DNA of 64,000 nt from Pandoraea eparura (GTDB lineage: Bacteria; Pseudomonadota; Gammaproteobacteria; Burkholderiales; Burkholderiaceae), in the NCBI RefSeq assembly GCF_902459725.1, contig NZ_CABPSH010000002.1:806001-870000 (forward strand). Direction: 5' to 3'. How positions within the stretch are numbered: position 1 is the first letter of the stretch; each line of letters starts with the position of its first letter. The notes beneath the pieces are model-generated. The model was not told the origin of the DNA. It did no database searches and worked only from the letters and a program-made list of their open reading frames with translations. A program made the translations under genes and the position numbers. Below are positions 18,940 to 26,949 of this stretch, in pieces.

Positions 18940-20276
18940 GCGCCTCCGGTCTTCACGCCGGTGACGTCGGCCACCGCCAGCGCCAGCCGTTCCACGATGC
19001 GATCGATGTCCGCCGGCTGGCAGATGAACGGCGGCGCGATCAGCGCATGATCGCCATGCACGCCGTCGACCGTGCCGCCCATCGGATAGATCAACAGGCC
19101 GTGCGCCTTCGCCGCGGCCTTGAGCTGCGCGTGCGTCTTGTCGGCCACCGGGAGGGTCTGGCGCGTCGCACGGTCGGTGACGAATTCAACACCGACGAAG
19201 AGGCCCCGGCCACGCACGTCGCCCACGTTGGGGTGATCGGCGAAGACTTCACGCAAACGTGCCCGCAGTTGCTCGCCACGCGCTTGCACGTTCTCCAGCA
19301 GGTGGTCTTCGGCAATCGTGCGCTGCACGGCCAGCGCCGCCGCGCAGGCCATCGCGTGCCCCAGATACGTGTGGCCATGCTGGAAGAAGCCGGAGCCGCC
19401 GACCACGGCATCGAAGATCTTGTCGGTGCAAAGCATGGCACCGATAGGCTGATAGCCCGCCCCCAACCCCTTGGCGATGACGAGAATGTCCGGCACCACG
19501 TCGTCTTCCTCGCACGCGAACAGGTAGCCCGTGCGTCCCATGCCTGACATCACTTCGTCGAGCAACAGCAGCACGCCGTACTTGTCACACACGGCGCGAA
19601 TGCGCTTGAAATAGTCGCCCACCGGCGGCACCGCGCCCGCCGTCGCACCCACCACGGTTTCCGCGACAAACGCGATCACCCGATCGGCACCGAGTTCGAG
19701 GATCTTGGCTTCGAGTTCGTCAGCCAGACGCTGGACATAGTCGGCATCGCGCTCGCCCTCATGCCGTTCTCGATACGCGAAGCAGGGCGAAACATGATGC
19801 GCAGGCACCAACAGCGGCAGGAACGGCTCGCGACGCCACGCATTGCCGCCGATGGCCAGCGCCCCCAGGGTGTTGCCGTGGTAGCTTTGGCGACGCGCGA
19901 TGAAATACTGGCGTTGCGGCTGGCCGATCTCGACGAAGTACTGCCGCGCCAGCTTGAGTGCGGCTTCCACCCCCTCCGACCCGCCGCTGACGAAATACAC
20001 GTGATTCAGATCGCCGGGCGCGCTCGCGGCCAGCGTGTCGGCCAGTTGTTCGGCAACTTCCGTCGTGAAAAACGACGTATGCGCATAAGCCAGTTGCGCC
20101 GCCTGTTGCTGCATTGCCTCGATCACGCGCGGGTGACCGTGGCCCAGACACGAGACGGCCGCGCCGCCGCAGGCGTCAAGGTAATGCTTGCCGGTGCTGT
20201 CGATCAGCTCGATGCCCTGGCCGCCGACCGCGACGGGCAAAGTCTGGCGCGGGTTGCGGTGAAACACGTGAGTCAT
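18936..20276 (-). CDS. Class III PLP-dependent aminotransferase
   Basis: A 446-residue fold-type I aminotransferase of the omega-amino-acid / beta-alanine:pyruvate group. Seen motifs: YLDACGGAAVSCLGHGHP at the N-terminus, YFVSGGSEGVEAALKLAR, SYHGNTLGAL, the cofactor Asp region LLLDEVMSGMGRTG and the PLP-lysine in VIAKGLGAGYQP. These enzymes move an amino group from omega- or beta-amino acids to pyruvate or a similar acceptor. It is the first gene of the operon, coupled to the BKACE gene and divergent from an RpiR regulator. Confidence 0.9.
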   Translation of the reverse strand: MTHVFHRNPRQTLPVAVGGQGIELIDSTGKHYLDACGGAAVSCLGHGHPRVIEAMQQQAAQLAYAHTSFFTTEVAEQLADTLAASAPGDLNHVYFVSGGSEGVEAALKLARQYFVEIGQPQRQYFIARRQSYHGNTLGALAIGGNAWRREPFLPLLVPAHHVSPCFAYRERHEGERDADYVQRLADELEAKILELGADRVIAFVAETVVGATAGAVPPVGDYFKRIRAVCDKYGVLLLLDEVMSGMGRTGYLFACEEDDVVPDILVIAKGLGAGYQPIGAMLCTDKIFDAVVGGSGFFQHGHTYLGHAMACAAALAVQRTIAEDHLLENVQARGEQLRARLREVFADHPNVGDVRGRGLFVGVEFVTDRATRQTLPVADKTHAQLKAAAKAHGLLIYPMGGTVDGVHGDHALIAPPFICQPADIDRIVERLALAVADVTGVKTGGA

Positions 20277-20372
20277 GCCTGAACCCCTGACGGAAAGATG
20301 GTGCGTCGCGCGATGACCACTCCGCCACCGATACGCGAACGATGTGGCTCAGTGTAGGCGTATCGTCCGACG

Positions 20373-20392
20373 ATTGCAACATATGTTTCAAT
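20373..20392. promoter_or_regulatory. 20-bp near-palindromic operator, likely for the RpiR regulator
   Basis: ATTGCAACATATGTTTCAAT is symmetric except for one base pair (ATTG-x-AACATATGTT-x-CAAT). It lies about 100 bp before the aminotransferase start and about 150 bp before the regulator start. RpiR-family sites known elsewhere often have TGAAA/TTTCA arms, and one arm here is TTTCA. Control of both genes is inferred. Confidence 0.6.
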
Positions 20393-20540
20393 AAATTTTC
20401 CTTCGCAACACTTCGCGCAAGCGTCCGACCCCGTGCGACGCTTGCGCAGCGGCCACACGCCTCCGGGGAAAGCGCGTGCGCAGCCGGGGCATTTCATGCA
20501 ACAATCGTTACATTCTTTCGTCGCCGTGTTGCCATCCCCC

Positions 20541-21446
20541 ATGTCAGAGACCCCCGCGCTGCCGCAGACGCTCGACCAGCTCAACCTCATGTTGCGCGAG
20601 CGCTATCCCCAGCTCAGTCCGCAATTCCAGGCGGGCGCGCGTTTCCTGCTCGACCATCCGCAACGCGTGCCGATCAGCTCCATGCGCGCCATAGCCGCCG
20701 AGGCCGGAGTGCAGCCCGCCACGTTCGTGCGGCTCGCGCAGCATCTCGGCTTCGACGGCTGGCACGGCCTGCGCGAACTGTTTCTCGAATCGATCCGGCT
20801 CGGGCCGCAGCCCTATGCGAGCCGTGCTCGCCAGGTCATTCGCGACGGCGACGCCGCCCGCATGGTGCCCGAGATGTTCCGCGTGCAGCACAACAACCTC
20901 GACCTGACCGAAGCGGGGGCGAATGCGTCGCTGGGGGCGGCCGTCGATCTGCTCGCCAACGCCGGCACCGTGCATGTTGCCGGCTTCCGCGCGTGCTTTC
21001 CCATCGCATTTACGTTTCAGTACGTCTATCGGCTGTTCCGGCCGACGGTGCATCTGATTCGCGGCGAGGCCGGCACGCTGGAGATGGAGCTGCGCGCGCT
21101 CTCGGCACGCGATGTGGTGGTGGTCATCAGCTTCGCTCCGTACTCGAACGAAGCGCTGATCGTTGCACGAGCGGCGCGAGCGGCCGGGGCGCGCGTGCTC
21201 GCCCTCACCGACTCCACTGTCTCGCCGCTCGCCCTCGACGCCGACGTGACGGTGTTGTTCTCGCATGAGAGTCCGTCGTTCTTTCCGTCGATCACCGCCG
21301 GAATTGCCGTCGTCGAGACGCTCGTCGAGATGTTGCTCGCCCGCAAGGGGCGCGGAGCCGTGCGCGCGCTGGAACTGGCCGAAGACCAGTTGCATGGCAC
21401 AGGCGCTTACGTCAGCCCGACAGGGGGCGCTGCACCGACGCCATGA
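20541..21446 (+). CDS. MurR/RpiR family transcriptional regulator
   Basis: A 301-residue regulator with an N-terminal RpiR helix-turn-helix domain (about 10-90; RVPISSMRAIAAEAGVQPATFVRLAQHLGF) and a C-terminal SIS domain (about 125-265; VHVAGFRACFPIAFTFQYVYR, VVVVISFAPYSNEALI) that usually binds a sugar phosphate or other small metabolite. Start chosen where the family N-terminus begins; an ATG at 20496 would add 15 residues and neither has a clear ribosome site. Divergent from the aminotransferase-BKACE operon with an operator-like palindrome between, so it likely controls that operon. Confidence 0.88.
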   Translation: MSETPALPQTLDQLNLMLRERYPQLSPQFQAGARFLLDHPQRVPISSMRAIAAEAGVQPATFVRLAQHLGFDGWHGLRELFLESIRLGPQPYASRARQVIRDGDAARMVPEMFRVQHNNLDLTEAGANASLGAAVDLLANAGTVHVAGFRACFPIAFTFQYVYRLFRPTVHLIRGEAGTLEMELRALSARDVVVVISFAPYSNEALIVARAARAAGARVLALTDSTVSPLALDADVTVLFSHESPSFFPSITAGIAVVETLVEMLLARKGRGAVRALELAEDQLHGTGAYVSPTGGAAPTP

Positions 21447-21619
21447 CAGTGCCCGGCTGGCGCTGAGGTGCGCTGAGGTGCGGTGCGAGGACGAGGCACG
21501 TGGATGACGGCGCCGCCGGTTTCTTTTATGATCGATGGGATGCCTGCGGCCGAAGCGTCGATGCAAGACGCGACGTTGCGCAGAACCCGTCCCCCTGCCG
21601 ACACTCTCAAGGACTCCGA

Positions 21620-22033
21620 ATGTCGCATCTCCGTTTGTCGCTTGCCCGCTCGATCGGGCTTGGCGCGGCGCTCGTGGTCAGCGCCACCGTGGCCGCGCCG
21701 GCGTTTGCCGCCTCCAACCTCAGCTTCATGAGCAACTCGCCGCTGGCGTATCTGCACAAGGCCGACAACGCGTCGCTCGCCAAGGCGGCCAGCAATGTCC
21801 TGTCCCATCAGCAGGACAACGAGACCGTCGACTGGAGCAACAAGGGCACCGGCAACCCTGTGGCCATCAAGGCGCAGCTCACGCCCACCAACACCCAGAA
21901 GGATGACGCGCAGACCTGCCGCGACCTGATCGTCGTGCTCGGCGCGAAGGGGCAGGAAGTCACGCTCAAGCTGCCGACCTGCAAGAAGGGCGAGAACGGC
22001 CAATGGGAACTGCAAAAGCGCGGCTCGCAGTAA
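21620..22033 (+). CDS. Exported surface-antigen-like protein (RT0821/Lpp0805 type)
   Basis: A 137-residue secreted protein. Residues 1-30 form a signal peptide ending AAPAFA-AS. The mature part has an alpha-helical start and a small beta domain with VDWSNKGTGNP, two cysteines (TCRDLIV and PTCKKG) that could form a disulphide, and a terminal GQWEL; this pattern resembles the RT0821/Lpp0805 surface-antigen family. Function unknown. A GGACTCC stretch before the ATG is a weak ribosome site. It ends in front of a strong terminator. Confidence 0.7.
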   Translation: MSHLRLSLARSIGLGAALVVSATVAAPAFAASNLSFMSNSPLAYLHKADNASLAKAASNVLSHQQDNETVDWSNKGTGNPVAIKAQLTPTNTQKDDAQTCRDLIVVLGAKGQEVTLKLPTCKKGENGQWELQKRGSQ

Positions 22034-22060
22034 TCACCCGGTCGTCTTCCGGACAAGAAG

Positions 22061-22150
22061 CCGCCGGCCCCGAGCACTGAACTGCCCCCCGGAAAGGTGG
22101 ACAACCCGCTAACCTTTGGGGTCGGTGCAGAACTCGGGCCGGCGGTTTTT
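22061..22150 (+). terminator. Long-stem terminator with an embedded inverted-repeat insert
   Basis: Outer arms CCGCCGGCCCCGAG (22061-22074, one bulge) and CTCGGGCCGGCGG (22133-22145) close a stem followed by TTTTT, a classical intrinsic terminator for the gene ending at 22033. The loop is unusually long, about 58 bases, and itself contains an imperfect inverted repeat (22078-22129) whose ends, TGAACTGCCCCCC and TGCACCGACCCC, resemble IS3-family termini. Confidence 0.75.
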
Positions 22151-22153
22151 CAT

Positions 22154-22186
22154 GGCGTCGCCCGTGCTCCGGGCACGGGCGACGCC
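22154..22186. repeat. Perfect 14-bp hairpin
   Basis: GGCGTCGCCCGTGC and its complement (22154-22167, 22173-22186) flank a 5-base loop, directly after the previous terminator and before the end of the minus-strand Fsr gene. Without a T-run on its 3' side for the minus strand it is likely an mRNA-end or attenuating hairpin rather than a textbook terminator. Confidence 0.55.
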
Positions 22187-22200
22187 TGCCGACAGCGGCC

Positions 22201-23436
22201 TCAGGCCGCCGCCGTCTTCTTGTGGCCTTCCACGTTCGGCAGCAGGATGGTCACGATGCCGAGCAGCGGCAGATAGGCACAGACGTGGTAGACGAAGTCA
22301 ATGCTCGTCGAATCGGCCAGTTGCCCCAGCACGGCGGCGCCCACACCGCCCATCCCGAACGCGAAGCCGAAGAACAACCCCGACACCGTACCAACCTTGC
22401 CCGGGATCAGTTCCTGTGCATAGACGAGAATCGCCGAGAATGCCGAGGCGAGGATCAGGCCGATCACGACCGTCAGAATGCCGGTCCAGAACAGGTTGGC
22501 GTGCGGCAGCATCAGCGTGAAAGGCGCAGCCCCAAGGATCGAGCCCCAGATCACATATTTGCGGCCGATCTTGTCGCCCAGCGGACCGCCGATCATCGTG
22601 CCCGCGGCCACGGCGAACAGGAACACGAACAGATGCACTTGCGCGCTTTGCACCGACACGTGGAACTTGCTGATCAGGTAGAACGTGAAGTAGCTGCTGA
22701 TGCTCGCGAGATAGAAGTACTTCGAGAAGATCAGTAACAGCAGAACGCCAACCGCGAGCATCACTTTCCCGCGCGACAGATGCGCGTGCCCGCCTCGGCG
22801 CGCAGCCGGCTTGCCCTTGCTTGCGGCGCGCTGCCCGGCATACCACCGACTCACGTGGAACAGTACGAAGATCGCAACCAGCGCCGCCACCGAAAACCAC
22901 GCCACGCTGCCTCGGCCGTGCGGTGCAATGATGAGCGCGGCGAGTAACGGCCCGAGCGACGAGCCGACGTTGCCGCCGACCTGGAAGAACGACTGCGCCA
23001 AGCCATGGCGTCCGCCCGAGGCCATGCGCGCGACGCGCGACGACTCCGGGTGAAACACCGACGAGCCCATGCCGACAAGCGATGCGGCCACGAGCAGCAT
23101 GCCGAAGTTTGGCGCGACGGCCAGCAGCAGCAGGCCTGTCAACGTAAAGCCCATTCCGACCGGCAGCGAGTACGGCTTTGGATGTTTGTCGGTGTAAAGG
23201 CCCACGACCGGCTGCAACAATGACGCCGTGACCTGGTAAGTCAGCGTAATCAGGCCGACCTGCGCGAAGCTCAGATCGAAACTCGCCTTGAGCAGCGGAT
23301 AGATGGCCAGGATCAACGACTGGATCATGTCGTTGAGCAAATGGGAGAAGCTGATCGCAGACAGCACGCGAAACGCGGTGCCTTGGGCTGCCGGCGAGGG
23401 GGCGCCGGGAAGGGACGTGGCAGGTTGGCTCGACAT
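22201..23436 (-). CDS. MFS transporter, fosmidomycin-resistance (Fsr) type exporter
   Basis: A 411-residue 12-helix permease of the Fsr group, known to export fosmidomycin and other small molecules. Group marks: FSHLLNDMIQSLI in helix 1, VVGLYTDKHPKPYS, FHPESSRVARMASGGRHG before helix 4, and GPLGDKIGRKYVI in the second half. The start was taken at the ATG just before the first helix; an open frame reaches 43 residues further upstream but without membrane or conserved features. No neighbouring drug target was seen, and natural substrates may be unrelated to drugs. Confidence 0.85.
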   Translation of the reverse strand: MSSQPATSLPGAPSPAAQGTAFRVLSAISFSHLLNDMIQSLILAIYPLLKASFDLSFAQVGLITLTYQVTASLLQPVVGLYTDKHPKPYSLPVGMGFTLTGLLLLAVAPNFGMLLVAASLVGMGSSVFHPESSRVARMASGGRHGLAQSFFQVGGNVGSSLGPLLAALIIAPHGRGSVAWFSVAALVAIFVLFHVSRWYAGQRAASKGKPAARRGGHAHLSRGKVMLAVGVLLLLIFSKYFYLASISSYFTFYLISKFHVSVQSAQVHLFVFLFAVAAGTMIGGPLGDKIGRKYVIWGSILGAAPFTLMLPHANLFWTGILTVVIGLILASAFSAILVYAQELIPGKVGTVSGLFFGFAFGMGGVGAAVLGQLADSTSIDFVYHVCAYLPLLGIVTILLPNVEGHKKTAAA

Positions 23437-23843
23437 GGGAGGGGGATTTGACGTCAAAGGCTTCAGGAAATCGACGCACTTCCGGCAGTTTTCGTGCAAA
23501 CAGACCAATAGTTTGGGACTTGGCCTATTTTTTGCCGGAAATCTAATGTGTGAAGTGTAGAGCATGCGTAAATCGCGGTTACGCCAACTTTTGTCGCGAT
23601 TCCGCCATCCGGCCCGCTGCGGTATGCCTCATAACAATCGACAAAAGACGCTTGCCGGGCAGCCCTGAGCCGCCTATCGGACATGCCGTCGCGGCCCCGA
23701 TGGACCGGACTTCGCCAACGGCACGTGCGGGTTTATCGGGCGTTGGAGGCCGTCAGGGATTCGTGTAGAGTCGATTGACGAGTTGTGCCGTGCAACACGA
23801 AGCACACGCAAGGGCCCTCTCTTTCCTTGGTTGGCAGCAGAAC
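23437..23843. other. Intergenic region, 407 bp
   Basis: Divergent gap between the Fsr exporter and the EAL gene. It has lower GC patches (around 23515-23600) likely to hold both promoters, and one perfect 9-bp dyad, CTTTTGTCG (23588-23596) with CGACAAAAG (23639-23647), 42 bp apart. No credible gene was found. Confidence 0.5.
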
Positions 23844-25448
23844 ATGATTCAACACTCCAGAGTCGTGCAGTGGCTGGTGACCGGGCTTGTCGTGACGGTC
23901 ACGCTCCTCGTCGTCCTGTTCCTGGGCTGGCTGCGCGTTCATCACCTGTCGCAGGCGTTCCTCCAGCAAGAAGCGCAGCGTCAGCGCGCAGCGCTCGAGC
24001 GCATCGTCACCACGGCCGAGGACACCCTCAAGGGTGCCACCCCCTGGGTCGGCCGCGATTGCAGCGAGGTCAACAGCTCACTCCAGGCCACCGGCTCGCT
24101 GAGCCCCTATTTCCGCTCCATCTGGCTGGTCTCCCACGGCAAGATGTATTGCTCGTCCGTGATCCGCTCGAACGATGCCATCGATATGCCCTTGCCGACC
24201 GAACTCGTGCCGCTGCTGACCGGCACGCGCGAAATGTTCGTCGCGGGCACCCCCTATGTGCGCAACGCGCCCGCGCTGGCGCTGTTCGTGCCGACCTCGG
24301 CCACCGATGGTGTCCTGGGTTTCGTCGATGGCGTGTACCTCACCGAGTCGCTTCACAGCGTGAAGACGGCCGAGCTTGCGTGGACGGCCATGACCATCGG
24401 CAGGGTTTCGCTGACCTCCGAGGGACCGAAGCTCGAATCCGTGGGCATCGCGACCCGCGGGGCGCAAGTCACGCTCGACTCGGACCATTTCTCGACCTCG
24501 CTCGCGGGCAGTCCGGCGCTGACGCGATCGCTGATCGCCGGCCAGGCACCCGTCTTTCTGGCGTTCGGCGGAACCATCGCGCTTTTGCTCGGCATTCTGA
24601 CGTTCCGCCATCTCGGTCCGGCGCAGTTCATGCGGCGCAAAATCGCCGTGGGCATCAAACGCAATGAATTCAAGGTCTACTACCAACCCGTGATGGAATT
24701 GGCCACGGGCCGCTGCGCGGGTGCCGAGGCGCTGATGCGCTGGCATCACCCCGATGCGGGCCTGGTGCGCCCCGACGCCTTCATCCCCATCGCCGAAAGC
24801 AACGGCCTGATCATCGATCTCACCCGCTCGCTGCTCAAGCAGATTCGCAACGACGTCGCCAGGGGCGCGCTGCCGCAGGGCTTTCACATCGCCATCAACC
24901 TCGCGGAACGGCATTTGCGCGACACGACCATCGTGCACGACATCGAGCGCATTTACGGCTCGCTCAACCATACGTATCCGATGATTGCAGAGATCACCGA
25001 GCGCTATGTGATTCGCGACACGGCAGCCGCGCGCAACGTGATGGCCGAGCTTCAGCGGCACGGCATTGAAACGGCGCTGGACGACTTCGGCGCCGAGAAC
25101 AACTCCATCGGCTACCTGAAGCGCTACGACTTCAACTATCTGAAGATCGACAAGGAATTCCTGCCCGTCACCGAAGCCGATACGGTCACGCGCAACATCT
25201 GCGATTCCATCATCCATCTGGCCGAGCGGCTGGACATGACGGTCGTGGCGGAAGGTGTCGAGAACGAGATGCAGGCGAATTATCTGCGCGCGCGCCACGT
25301 CACCTACGCACAGGGGTACCTGTTCGCGCGTCCGATCGCGTTCGACGAGTTGGTGCAATTTGCGATTGCCCACCCGATCAGGGGACTGACGGCCGTGAGC
25401 CCGGTGCCTGCGACAGTGGCGCCGCTGCCGCCTCGCAAGGCGAGCTGA
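23844..25448 (+). CDS. CSS-motif EAL domain c-di-GMP phosphodiesterase (PdeC-like)
   Basis: A 534-residue inner-membrane protein that hydrolyses c-di-GMP. TM1 (about 10-30), a periplasmic CSS domain with two conserved cysteines (GRDCSEV and the motif YCSS) that in E. coli relatives form a redox-sensitive disulphide, TM2 (about 240-260), then an EAL domain. Catalytic marks are intact: EALMRW, NLAERHL, EITERY, DDFGAENNS, KIDKEF and VVAEGVE, so it should be an active phosphodiesterase. The ATG at 23844 was preferred to an upstream one since it begins right at the membrane segment. It opposes the WspR cyclase 14 kb away. Confidence 0.92.
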   Translation: MIQHSRVVQWLVTGLVVTVTLLVVLFLGWLRVHHLSQAFLQQEAQRQRAALERIVTTAEDTLKGATPWVGRDCSEVNSSLQATGSLSPYFRSIWLVSHGKMYCSSVIRSNDAIDMPLPTELVPLLTGTREMFVAGTPYVRNAPALALFVPTSATDGVLGFVDGVYLTESLHSVKTAELAWTAMTIGRVSLTSEGPKLESVGIATRGAQVTLDSDHFSTSLAGSPALTRSLIAGQAPVFLAFGGTIALLLGILTFRHLGPAQFMRRKIAVGIKRNEFKVYYQPVMELATGRCAGAEALMRWHHPDAGLVRPDAFIPIAESNGLIIDLTRSLLKQIRNDVARGALPQGFHIAINLAERHLRDTTIVHDIERIYGSLNHTYPMIAEITERYVIRDTAAARNVMAELQRHGIETALDDFGAENNSIGYLKRYDFNYLKIDKEFLPVTEADTVTRNICDSIIHLAERLDMTVVAEGVENEMQANYLRARHVTYAQGYLFARPIAFDELVQFAIAHPIRGLTAVSPVPATVAPLPPRKAS

Positions 25449-25535
25449 GCGCGTTGCCCCCTTGGCGCATGCCGAAAGCGCCCGACCGGTGAAAGCCATC
25501 GGTCTGGCGCGTCGTCCGGCAACGCCGCAACCAGG

Positions 25536-25772
25536 TCAGAAGACCAATTGCGGCATGTTGTTGCGGGGTGCTGGCATGGCGGCCGCCCGCGTGCTGTCAC
25601 GCATTTCGGCGCGCAGCAACCACAATCGCTGCGCGACGAAATGTCGGAAACGCATTTCACCTGCGGAGAAAGAGATTTGCACCTGATGCCGCTTGCCGTT
25701 GGGCAGCATGCGAATCAGACGATAGTATCGAGCCCCGTCAACCGTTTCTTTGATATTCCTGACGCGCATCAT
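25536..25772 (-). CDS. Small conserved hypothetical protein
   Basis: A basic 78-residue protein of unknown function. A good ribosome site (GGGGTGA) lies just before tandem ATG codons at 25772 and 25769, and the reading frame has a natural composition (ARYYRLIRMLPNGKRHQVQ, then MRFRHFVAQRLWLLRAEMR, an amphipathic helix rich in Arg). A longer frame upstream lacks support. It is convergent with the EAL gene and divergent from the ModE regulator. It could be a nucleic-acid-binding or regulatory peptide, but nothing proves this. Confidence 0.5.
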   Translation of the reverse strand: MMRVRNIKETVDGARYYRLIRMLPNGKRHQVQISFSAGEMRFRHFVAQRLWLLRAEMRDSTRAAAMPAPRNNMPQLVF

Positions 25773-26070
25773 TTCACCCCGTTTCTGTTGTGTCAGGTGA
25801 GTGGGCACTTCGACAAACGTCGCATTCCCGGCGTACCCGCATCGGACCTCGACGTCAGTCTGATGGGGAACCTGCCGGCATTGGGGGGGCATGCGGCGAA
25901 ATTCAATGTAGTGGAGCAACGTCCCCCATTCGTCCCCCAAAGAAAAAACCAGCGCCCGCTTCGTTGGTGCGCCGCAACAGCTCAGCGCCCTGGGCCGGTT
26001 TTCGCCGGCTCGCCGGCTCGGCGGCCCTCTACAATGCGGTTATCTGCCCAGTTCGACCGAATCGATTCTT

Positions 26071-26922
26071 ATGGTTTCCGAAATTTCTTCAATACCGGAT
26101 GGTGTATCGCCCAACGGGCTGGACAATGCGCTGCAAGTGAGCGGATCGCTTTGGGTACATCGTGGCAATGCGTCGCTTGGCGGCCATGCCAGGATTGCGC
26201 TGCTCGAACAGATTGCCTCGCACGGGTCGATCACGGCGGCCGCGAAAGCCGCGGGCATGAGCTACAAAGCCGCATGGGACGCCGTGGACGCGATGAACCA
26301 ACTCGCCGGCGAGCCGCTGGTGGCGCGCAGTACAGGCGGCCGAGGCGGTGGTGGCACGCGGCTCACGGCTCGTGGTGCAAAGCTCGTGGCGGCATTTCGG
26401 GCGGTGGAGGTAGCGCAGCGGCAATTCCTTGCGCGTGTGGCCAACGATCTGGAACATTTCGACGAGCAGTGGCCCGTCATCGCGCGGCTCGGCCTGCAGA
26501 CCAGTGCACGCAATCAGTTGCACGGCACGGTCACCGGCATTCGACGCTGTGGCGTGAATGACGAAGTGACACTCACGTTGCCCGGCGGTGAAGCGATCAC
26601 GGCGTCGCTCACGCATCACAGCACGCAGACGCTGGGGCTGGCGACCGGCAGCGATGCGTTCGCCCTCATCAAGGCGCCTTGGATCGACATCGCGCGCGGC
26701 GCCGATCTTGCCGGGCTCGCCACGGCGAACCGACTATCCGGCACGGTCGAGGCCATCGCCGACGAGGCGGGACAAGCCGAAGTCATTCTGGCGTTGCCGG
26801 GCGGCACCCGGCTCGCCGCGGTCATGCCGCACGATACGTTGACGGCTCGCGGGTTGACCGTCGGCGTTGGTGCGACGGCCGCCTTCGCGGCCGTCAGTGT
26901 GATTCTGGGGGTGATGGCCTGA
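26071..26922 (+). CDS. ModE family molybdenum-responsive regulator
   Basis: A 283-residue molybdate-sensing regulator: N-terminal LysR-like winged HTH (about 25-130; GSITAAAKAAGMSYKAAWDAVDAMN, then the family loop TGGRGGGGTRLT) and two C-terminal TOBE/Mop-type domains (about 145-210 and 215-280; NQLHGTVTGIRR, NRLSGTVEAIAD) that bind oxyanion. It normally represses modABC and activates molybdoenzyme genes; no mod genes are in view, so it acts at a distance or on nearby genes. A flanking GC-rich stem (about 25992-26020) precedes it. Confidence 0.9.
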   Translation: MVSEISSIPDGVSPNGLDNALQVSGSLWVHRGNASLGGHARIALLEQIASHGSITAAAKAAGMSYKAAWDAVDAMNQLAGEPLVARSTGGRGGGGTRLTARGAKLVAAFRAVEVAQRQFLARVANDLEHFDEQWPVIARLGLQTSARNQLHGTVTGIRRCGVNDEVTLTLPGGEAITASLTHHSTQTLGLATGSDAFALIKAPWIDIARGADLAGLATANRLSGTVEAIADEAGQAEVILALPGGTRLAAVMPHDTLTARGLTVGVGATAAFAAVSVILGVMA

Positions 26923-26949
26923 TGCGCTCGCGTCACGCCATCGCGCAAC

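Noticed and set aside
22154-22186. Calling the 14-bp hairpin a terminator of the Fsr gene
   Set aside because: On the minus strand the stem is followed by A-rich, not T-rich, sequence, so it lacks the feature of an intrinsic terminator.
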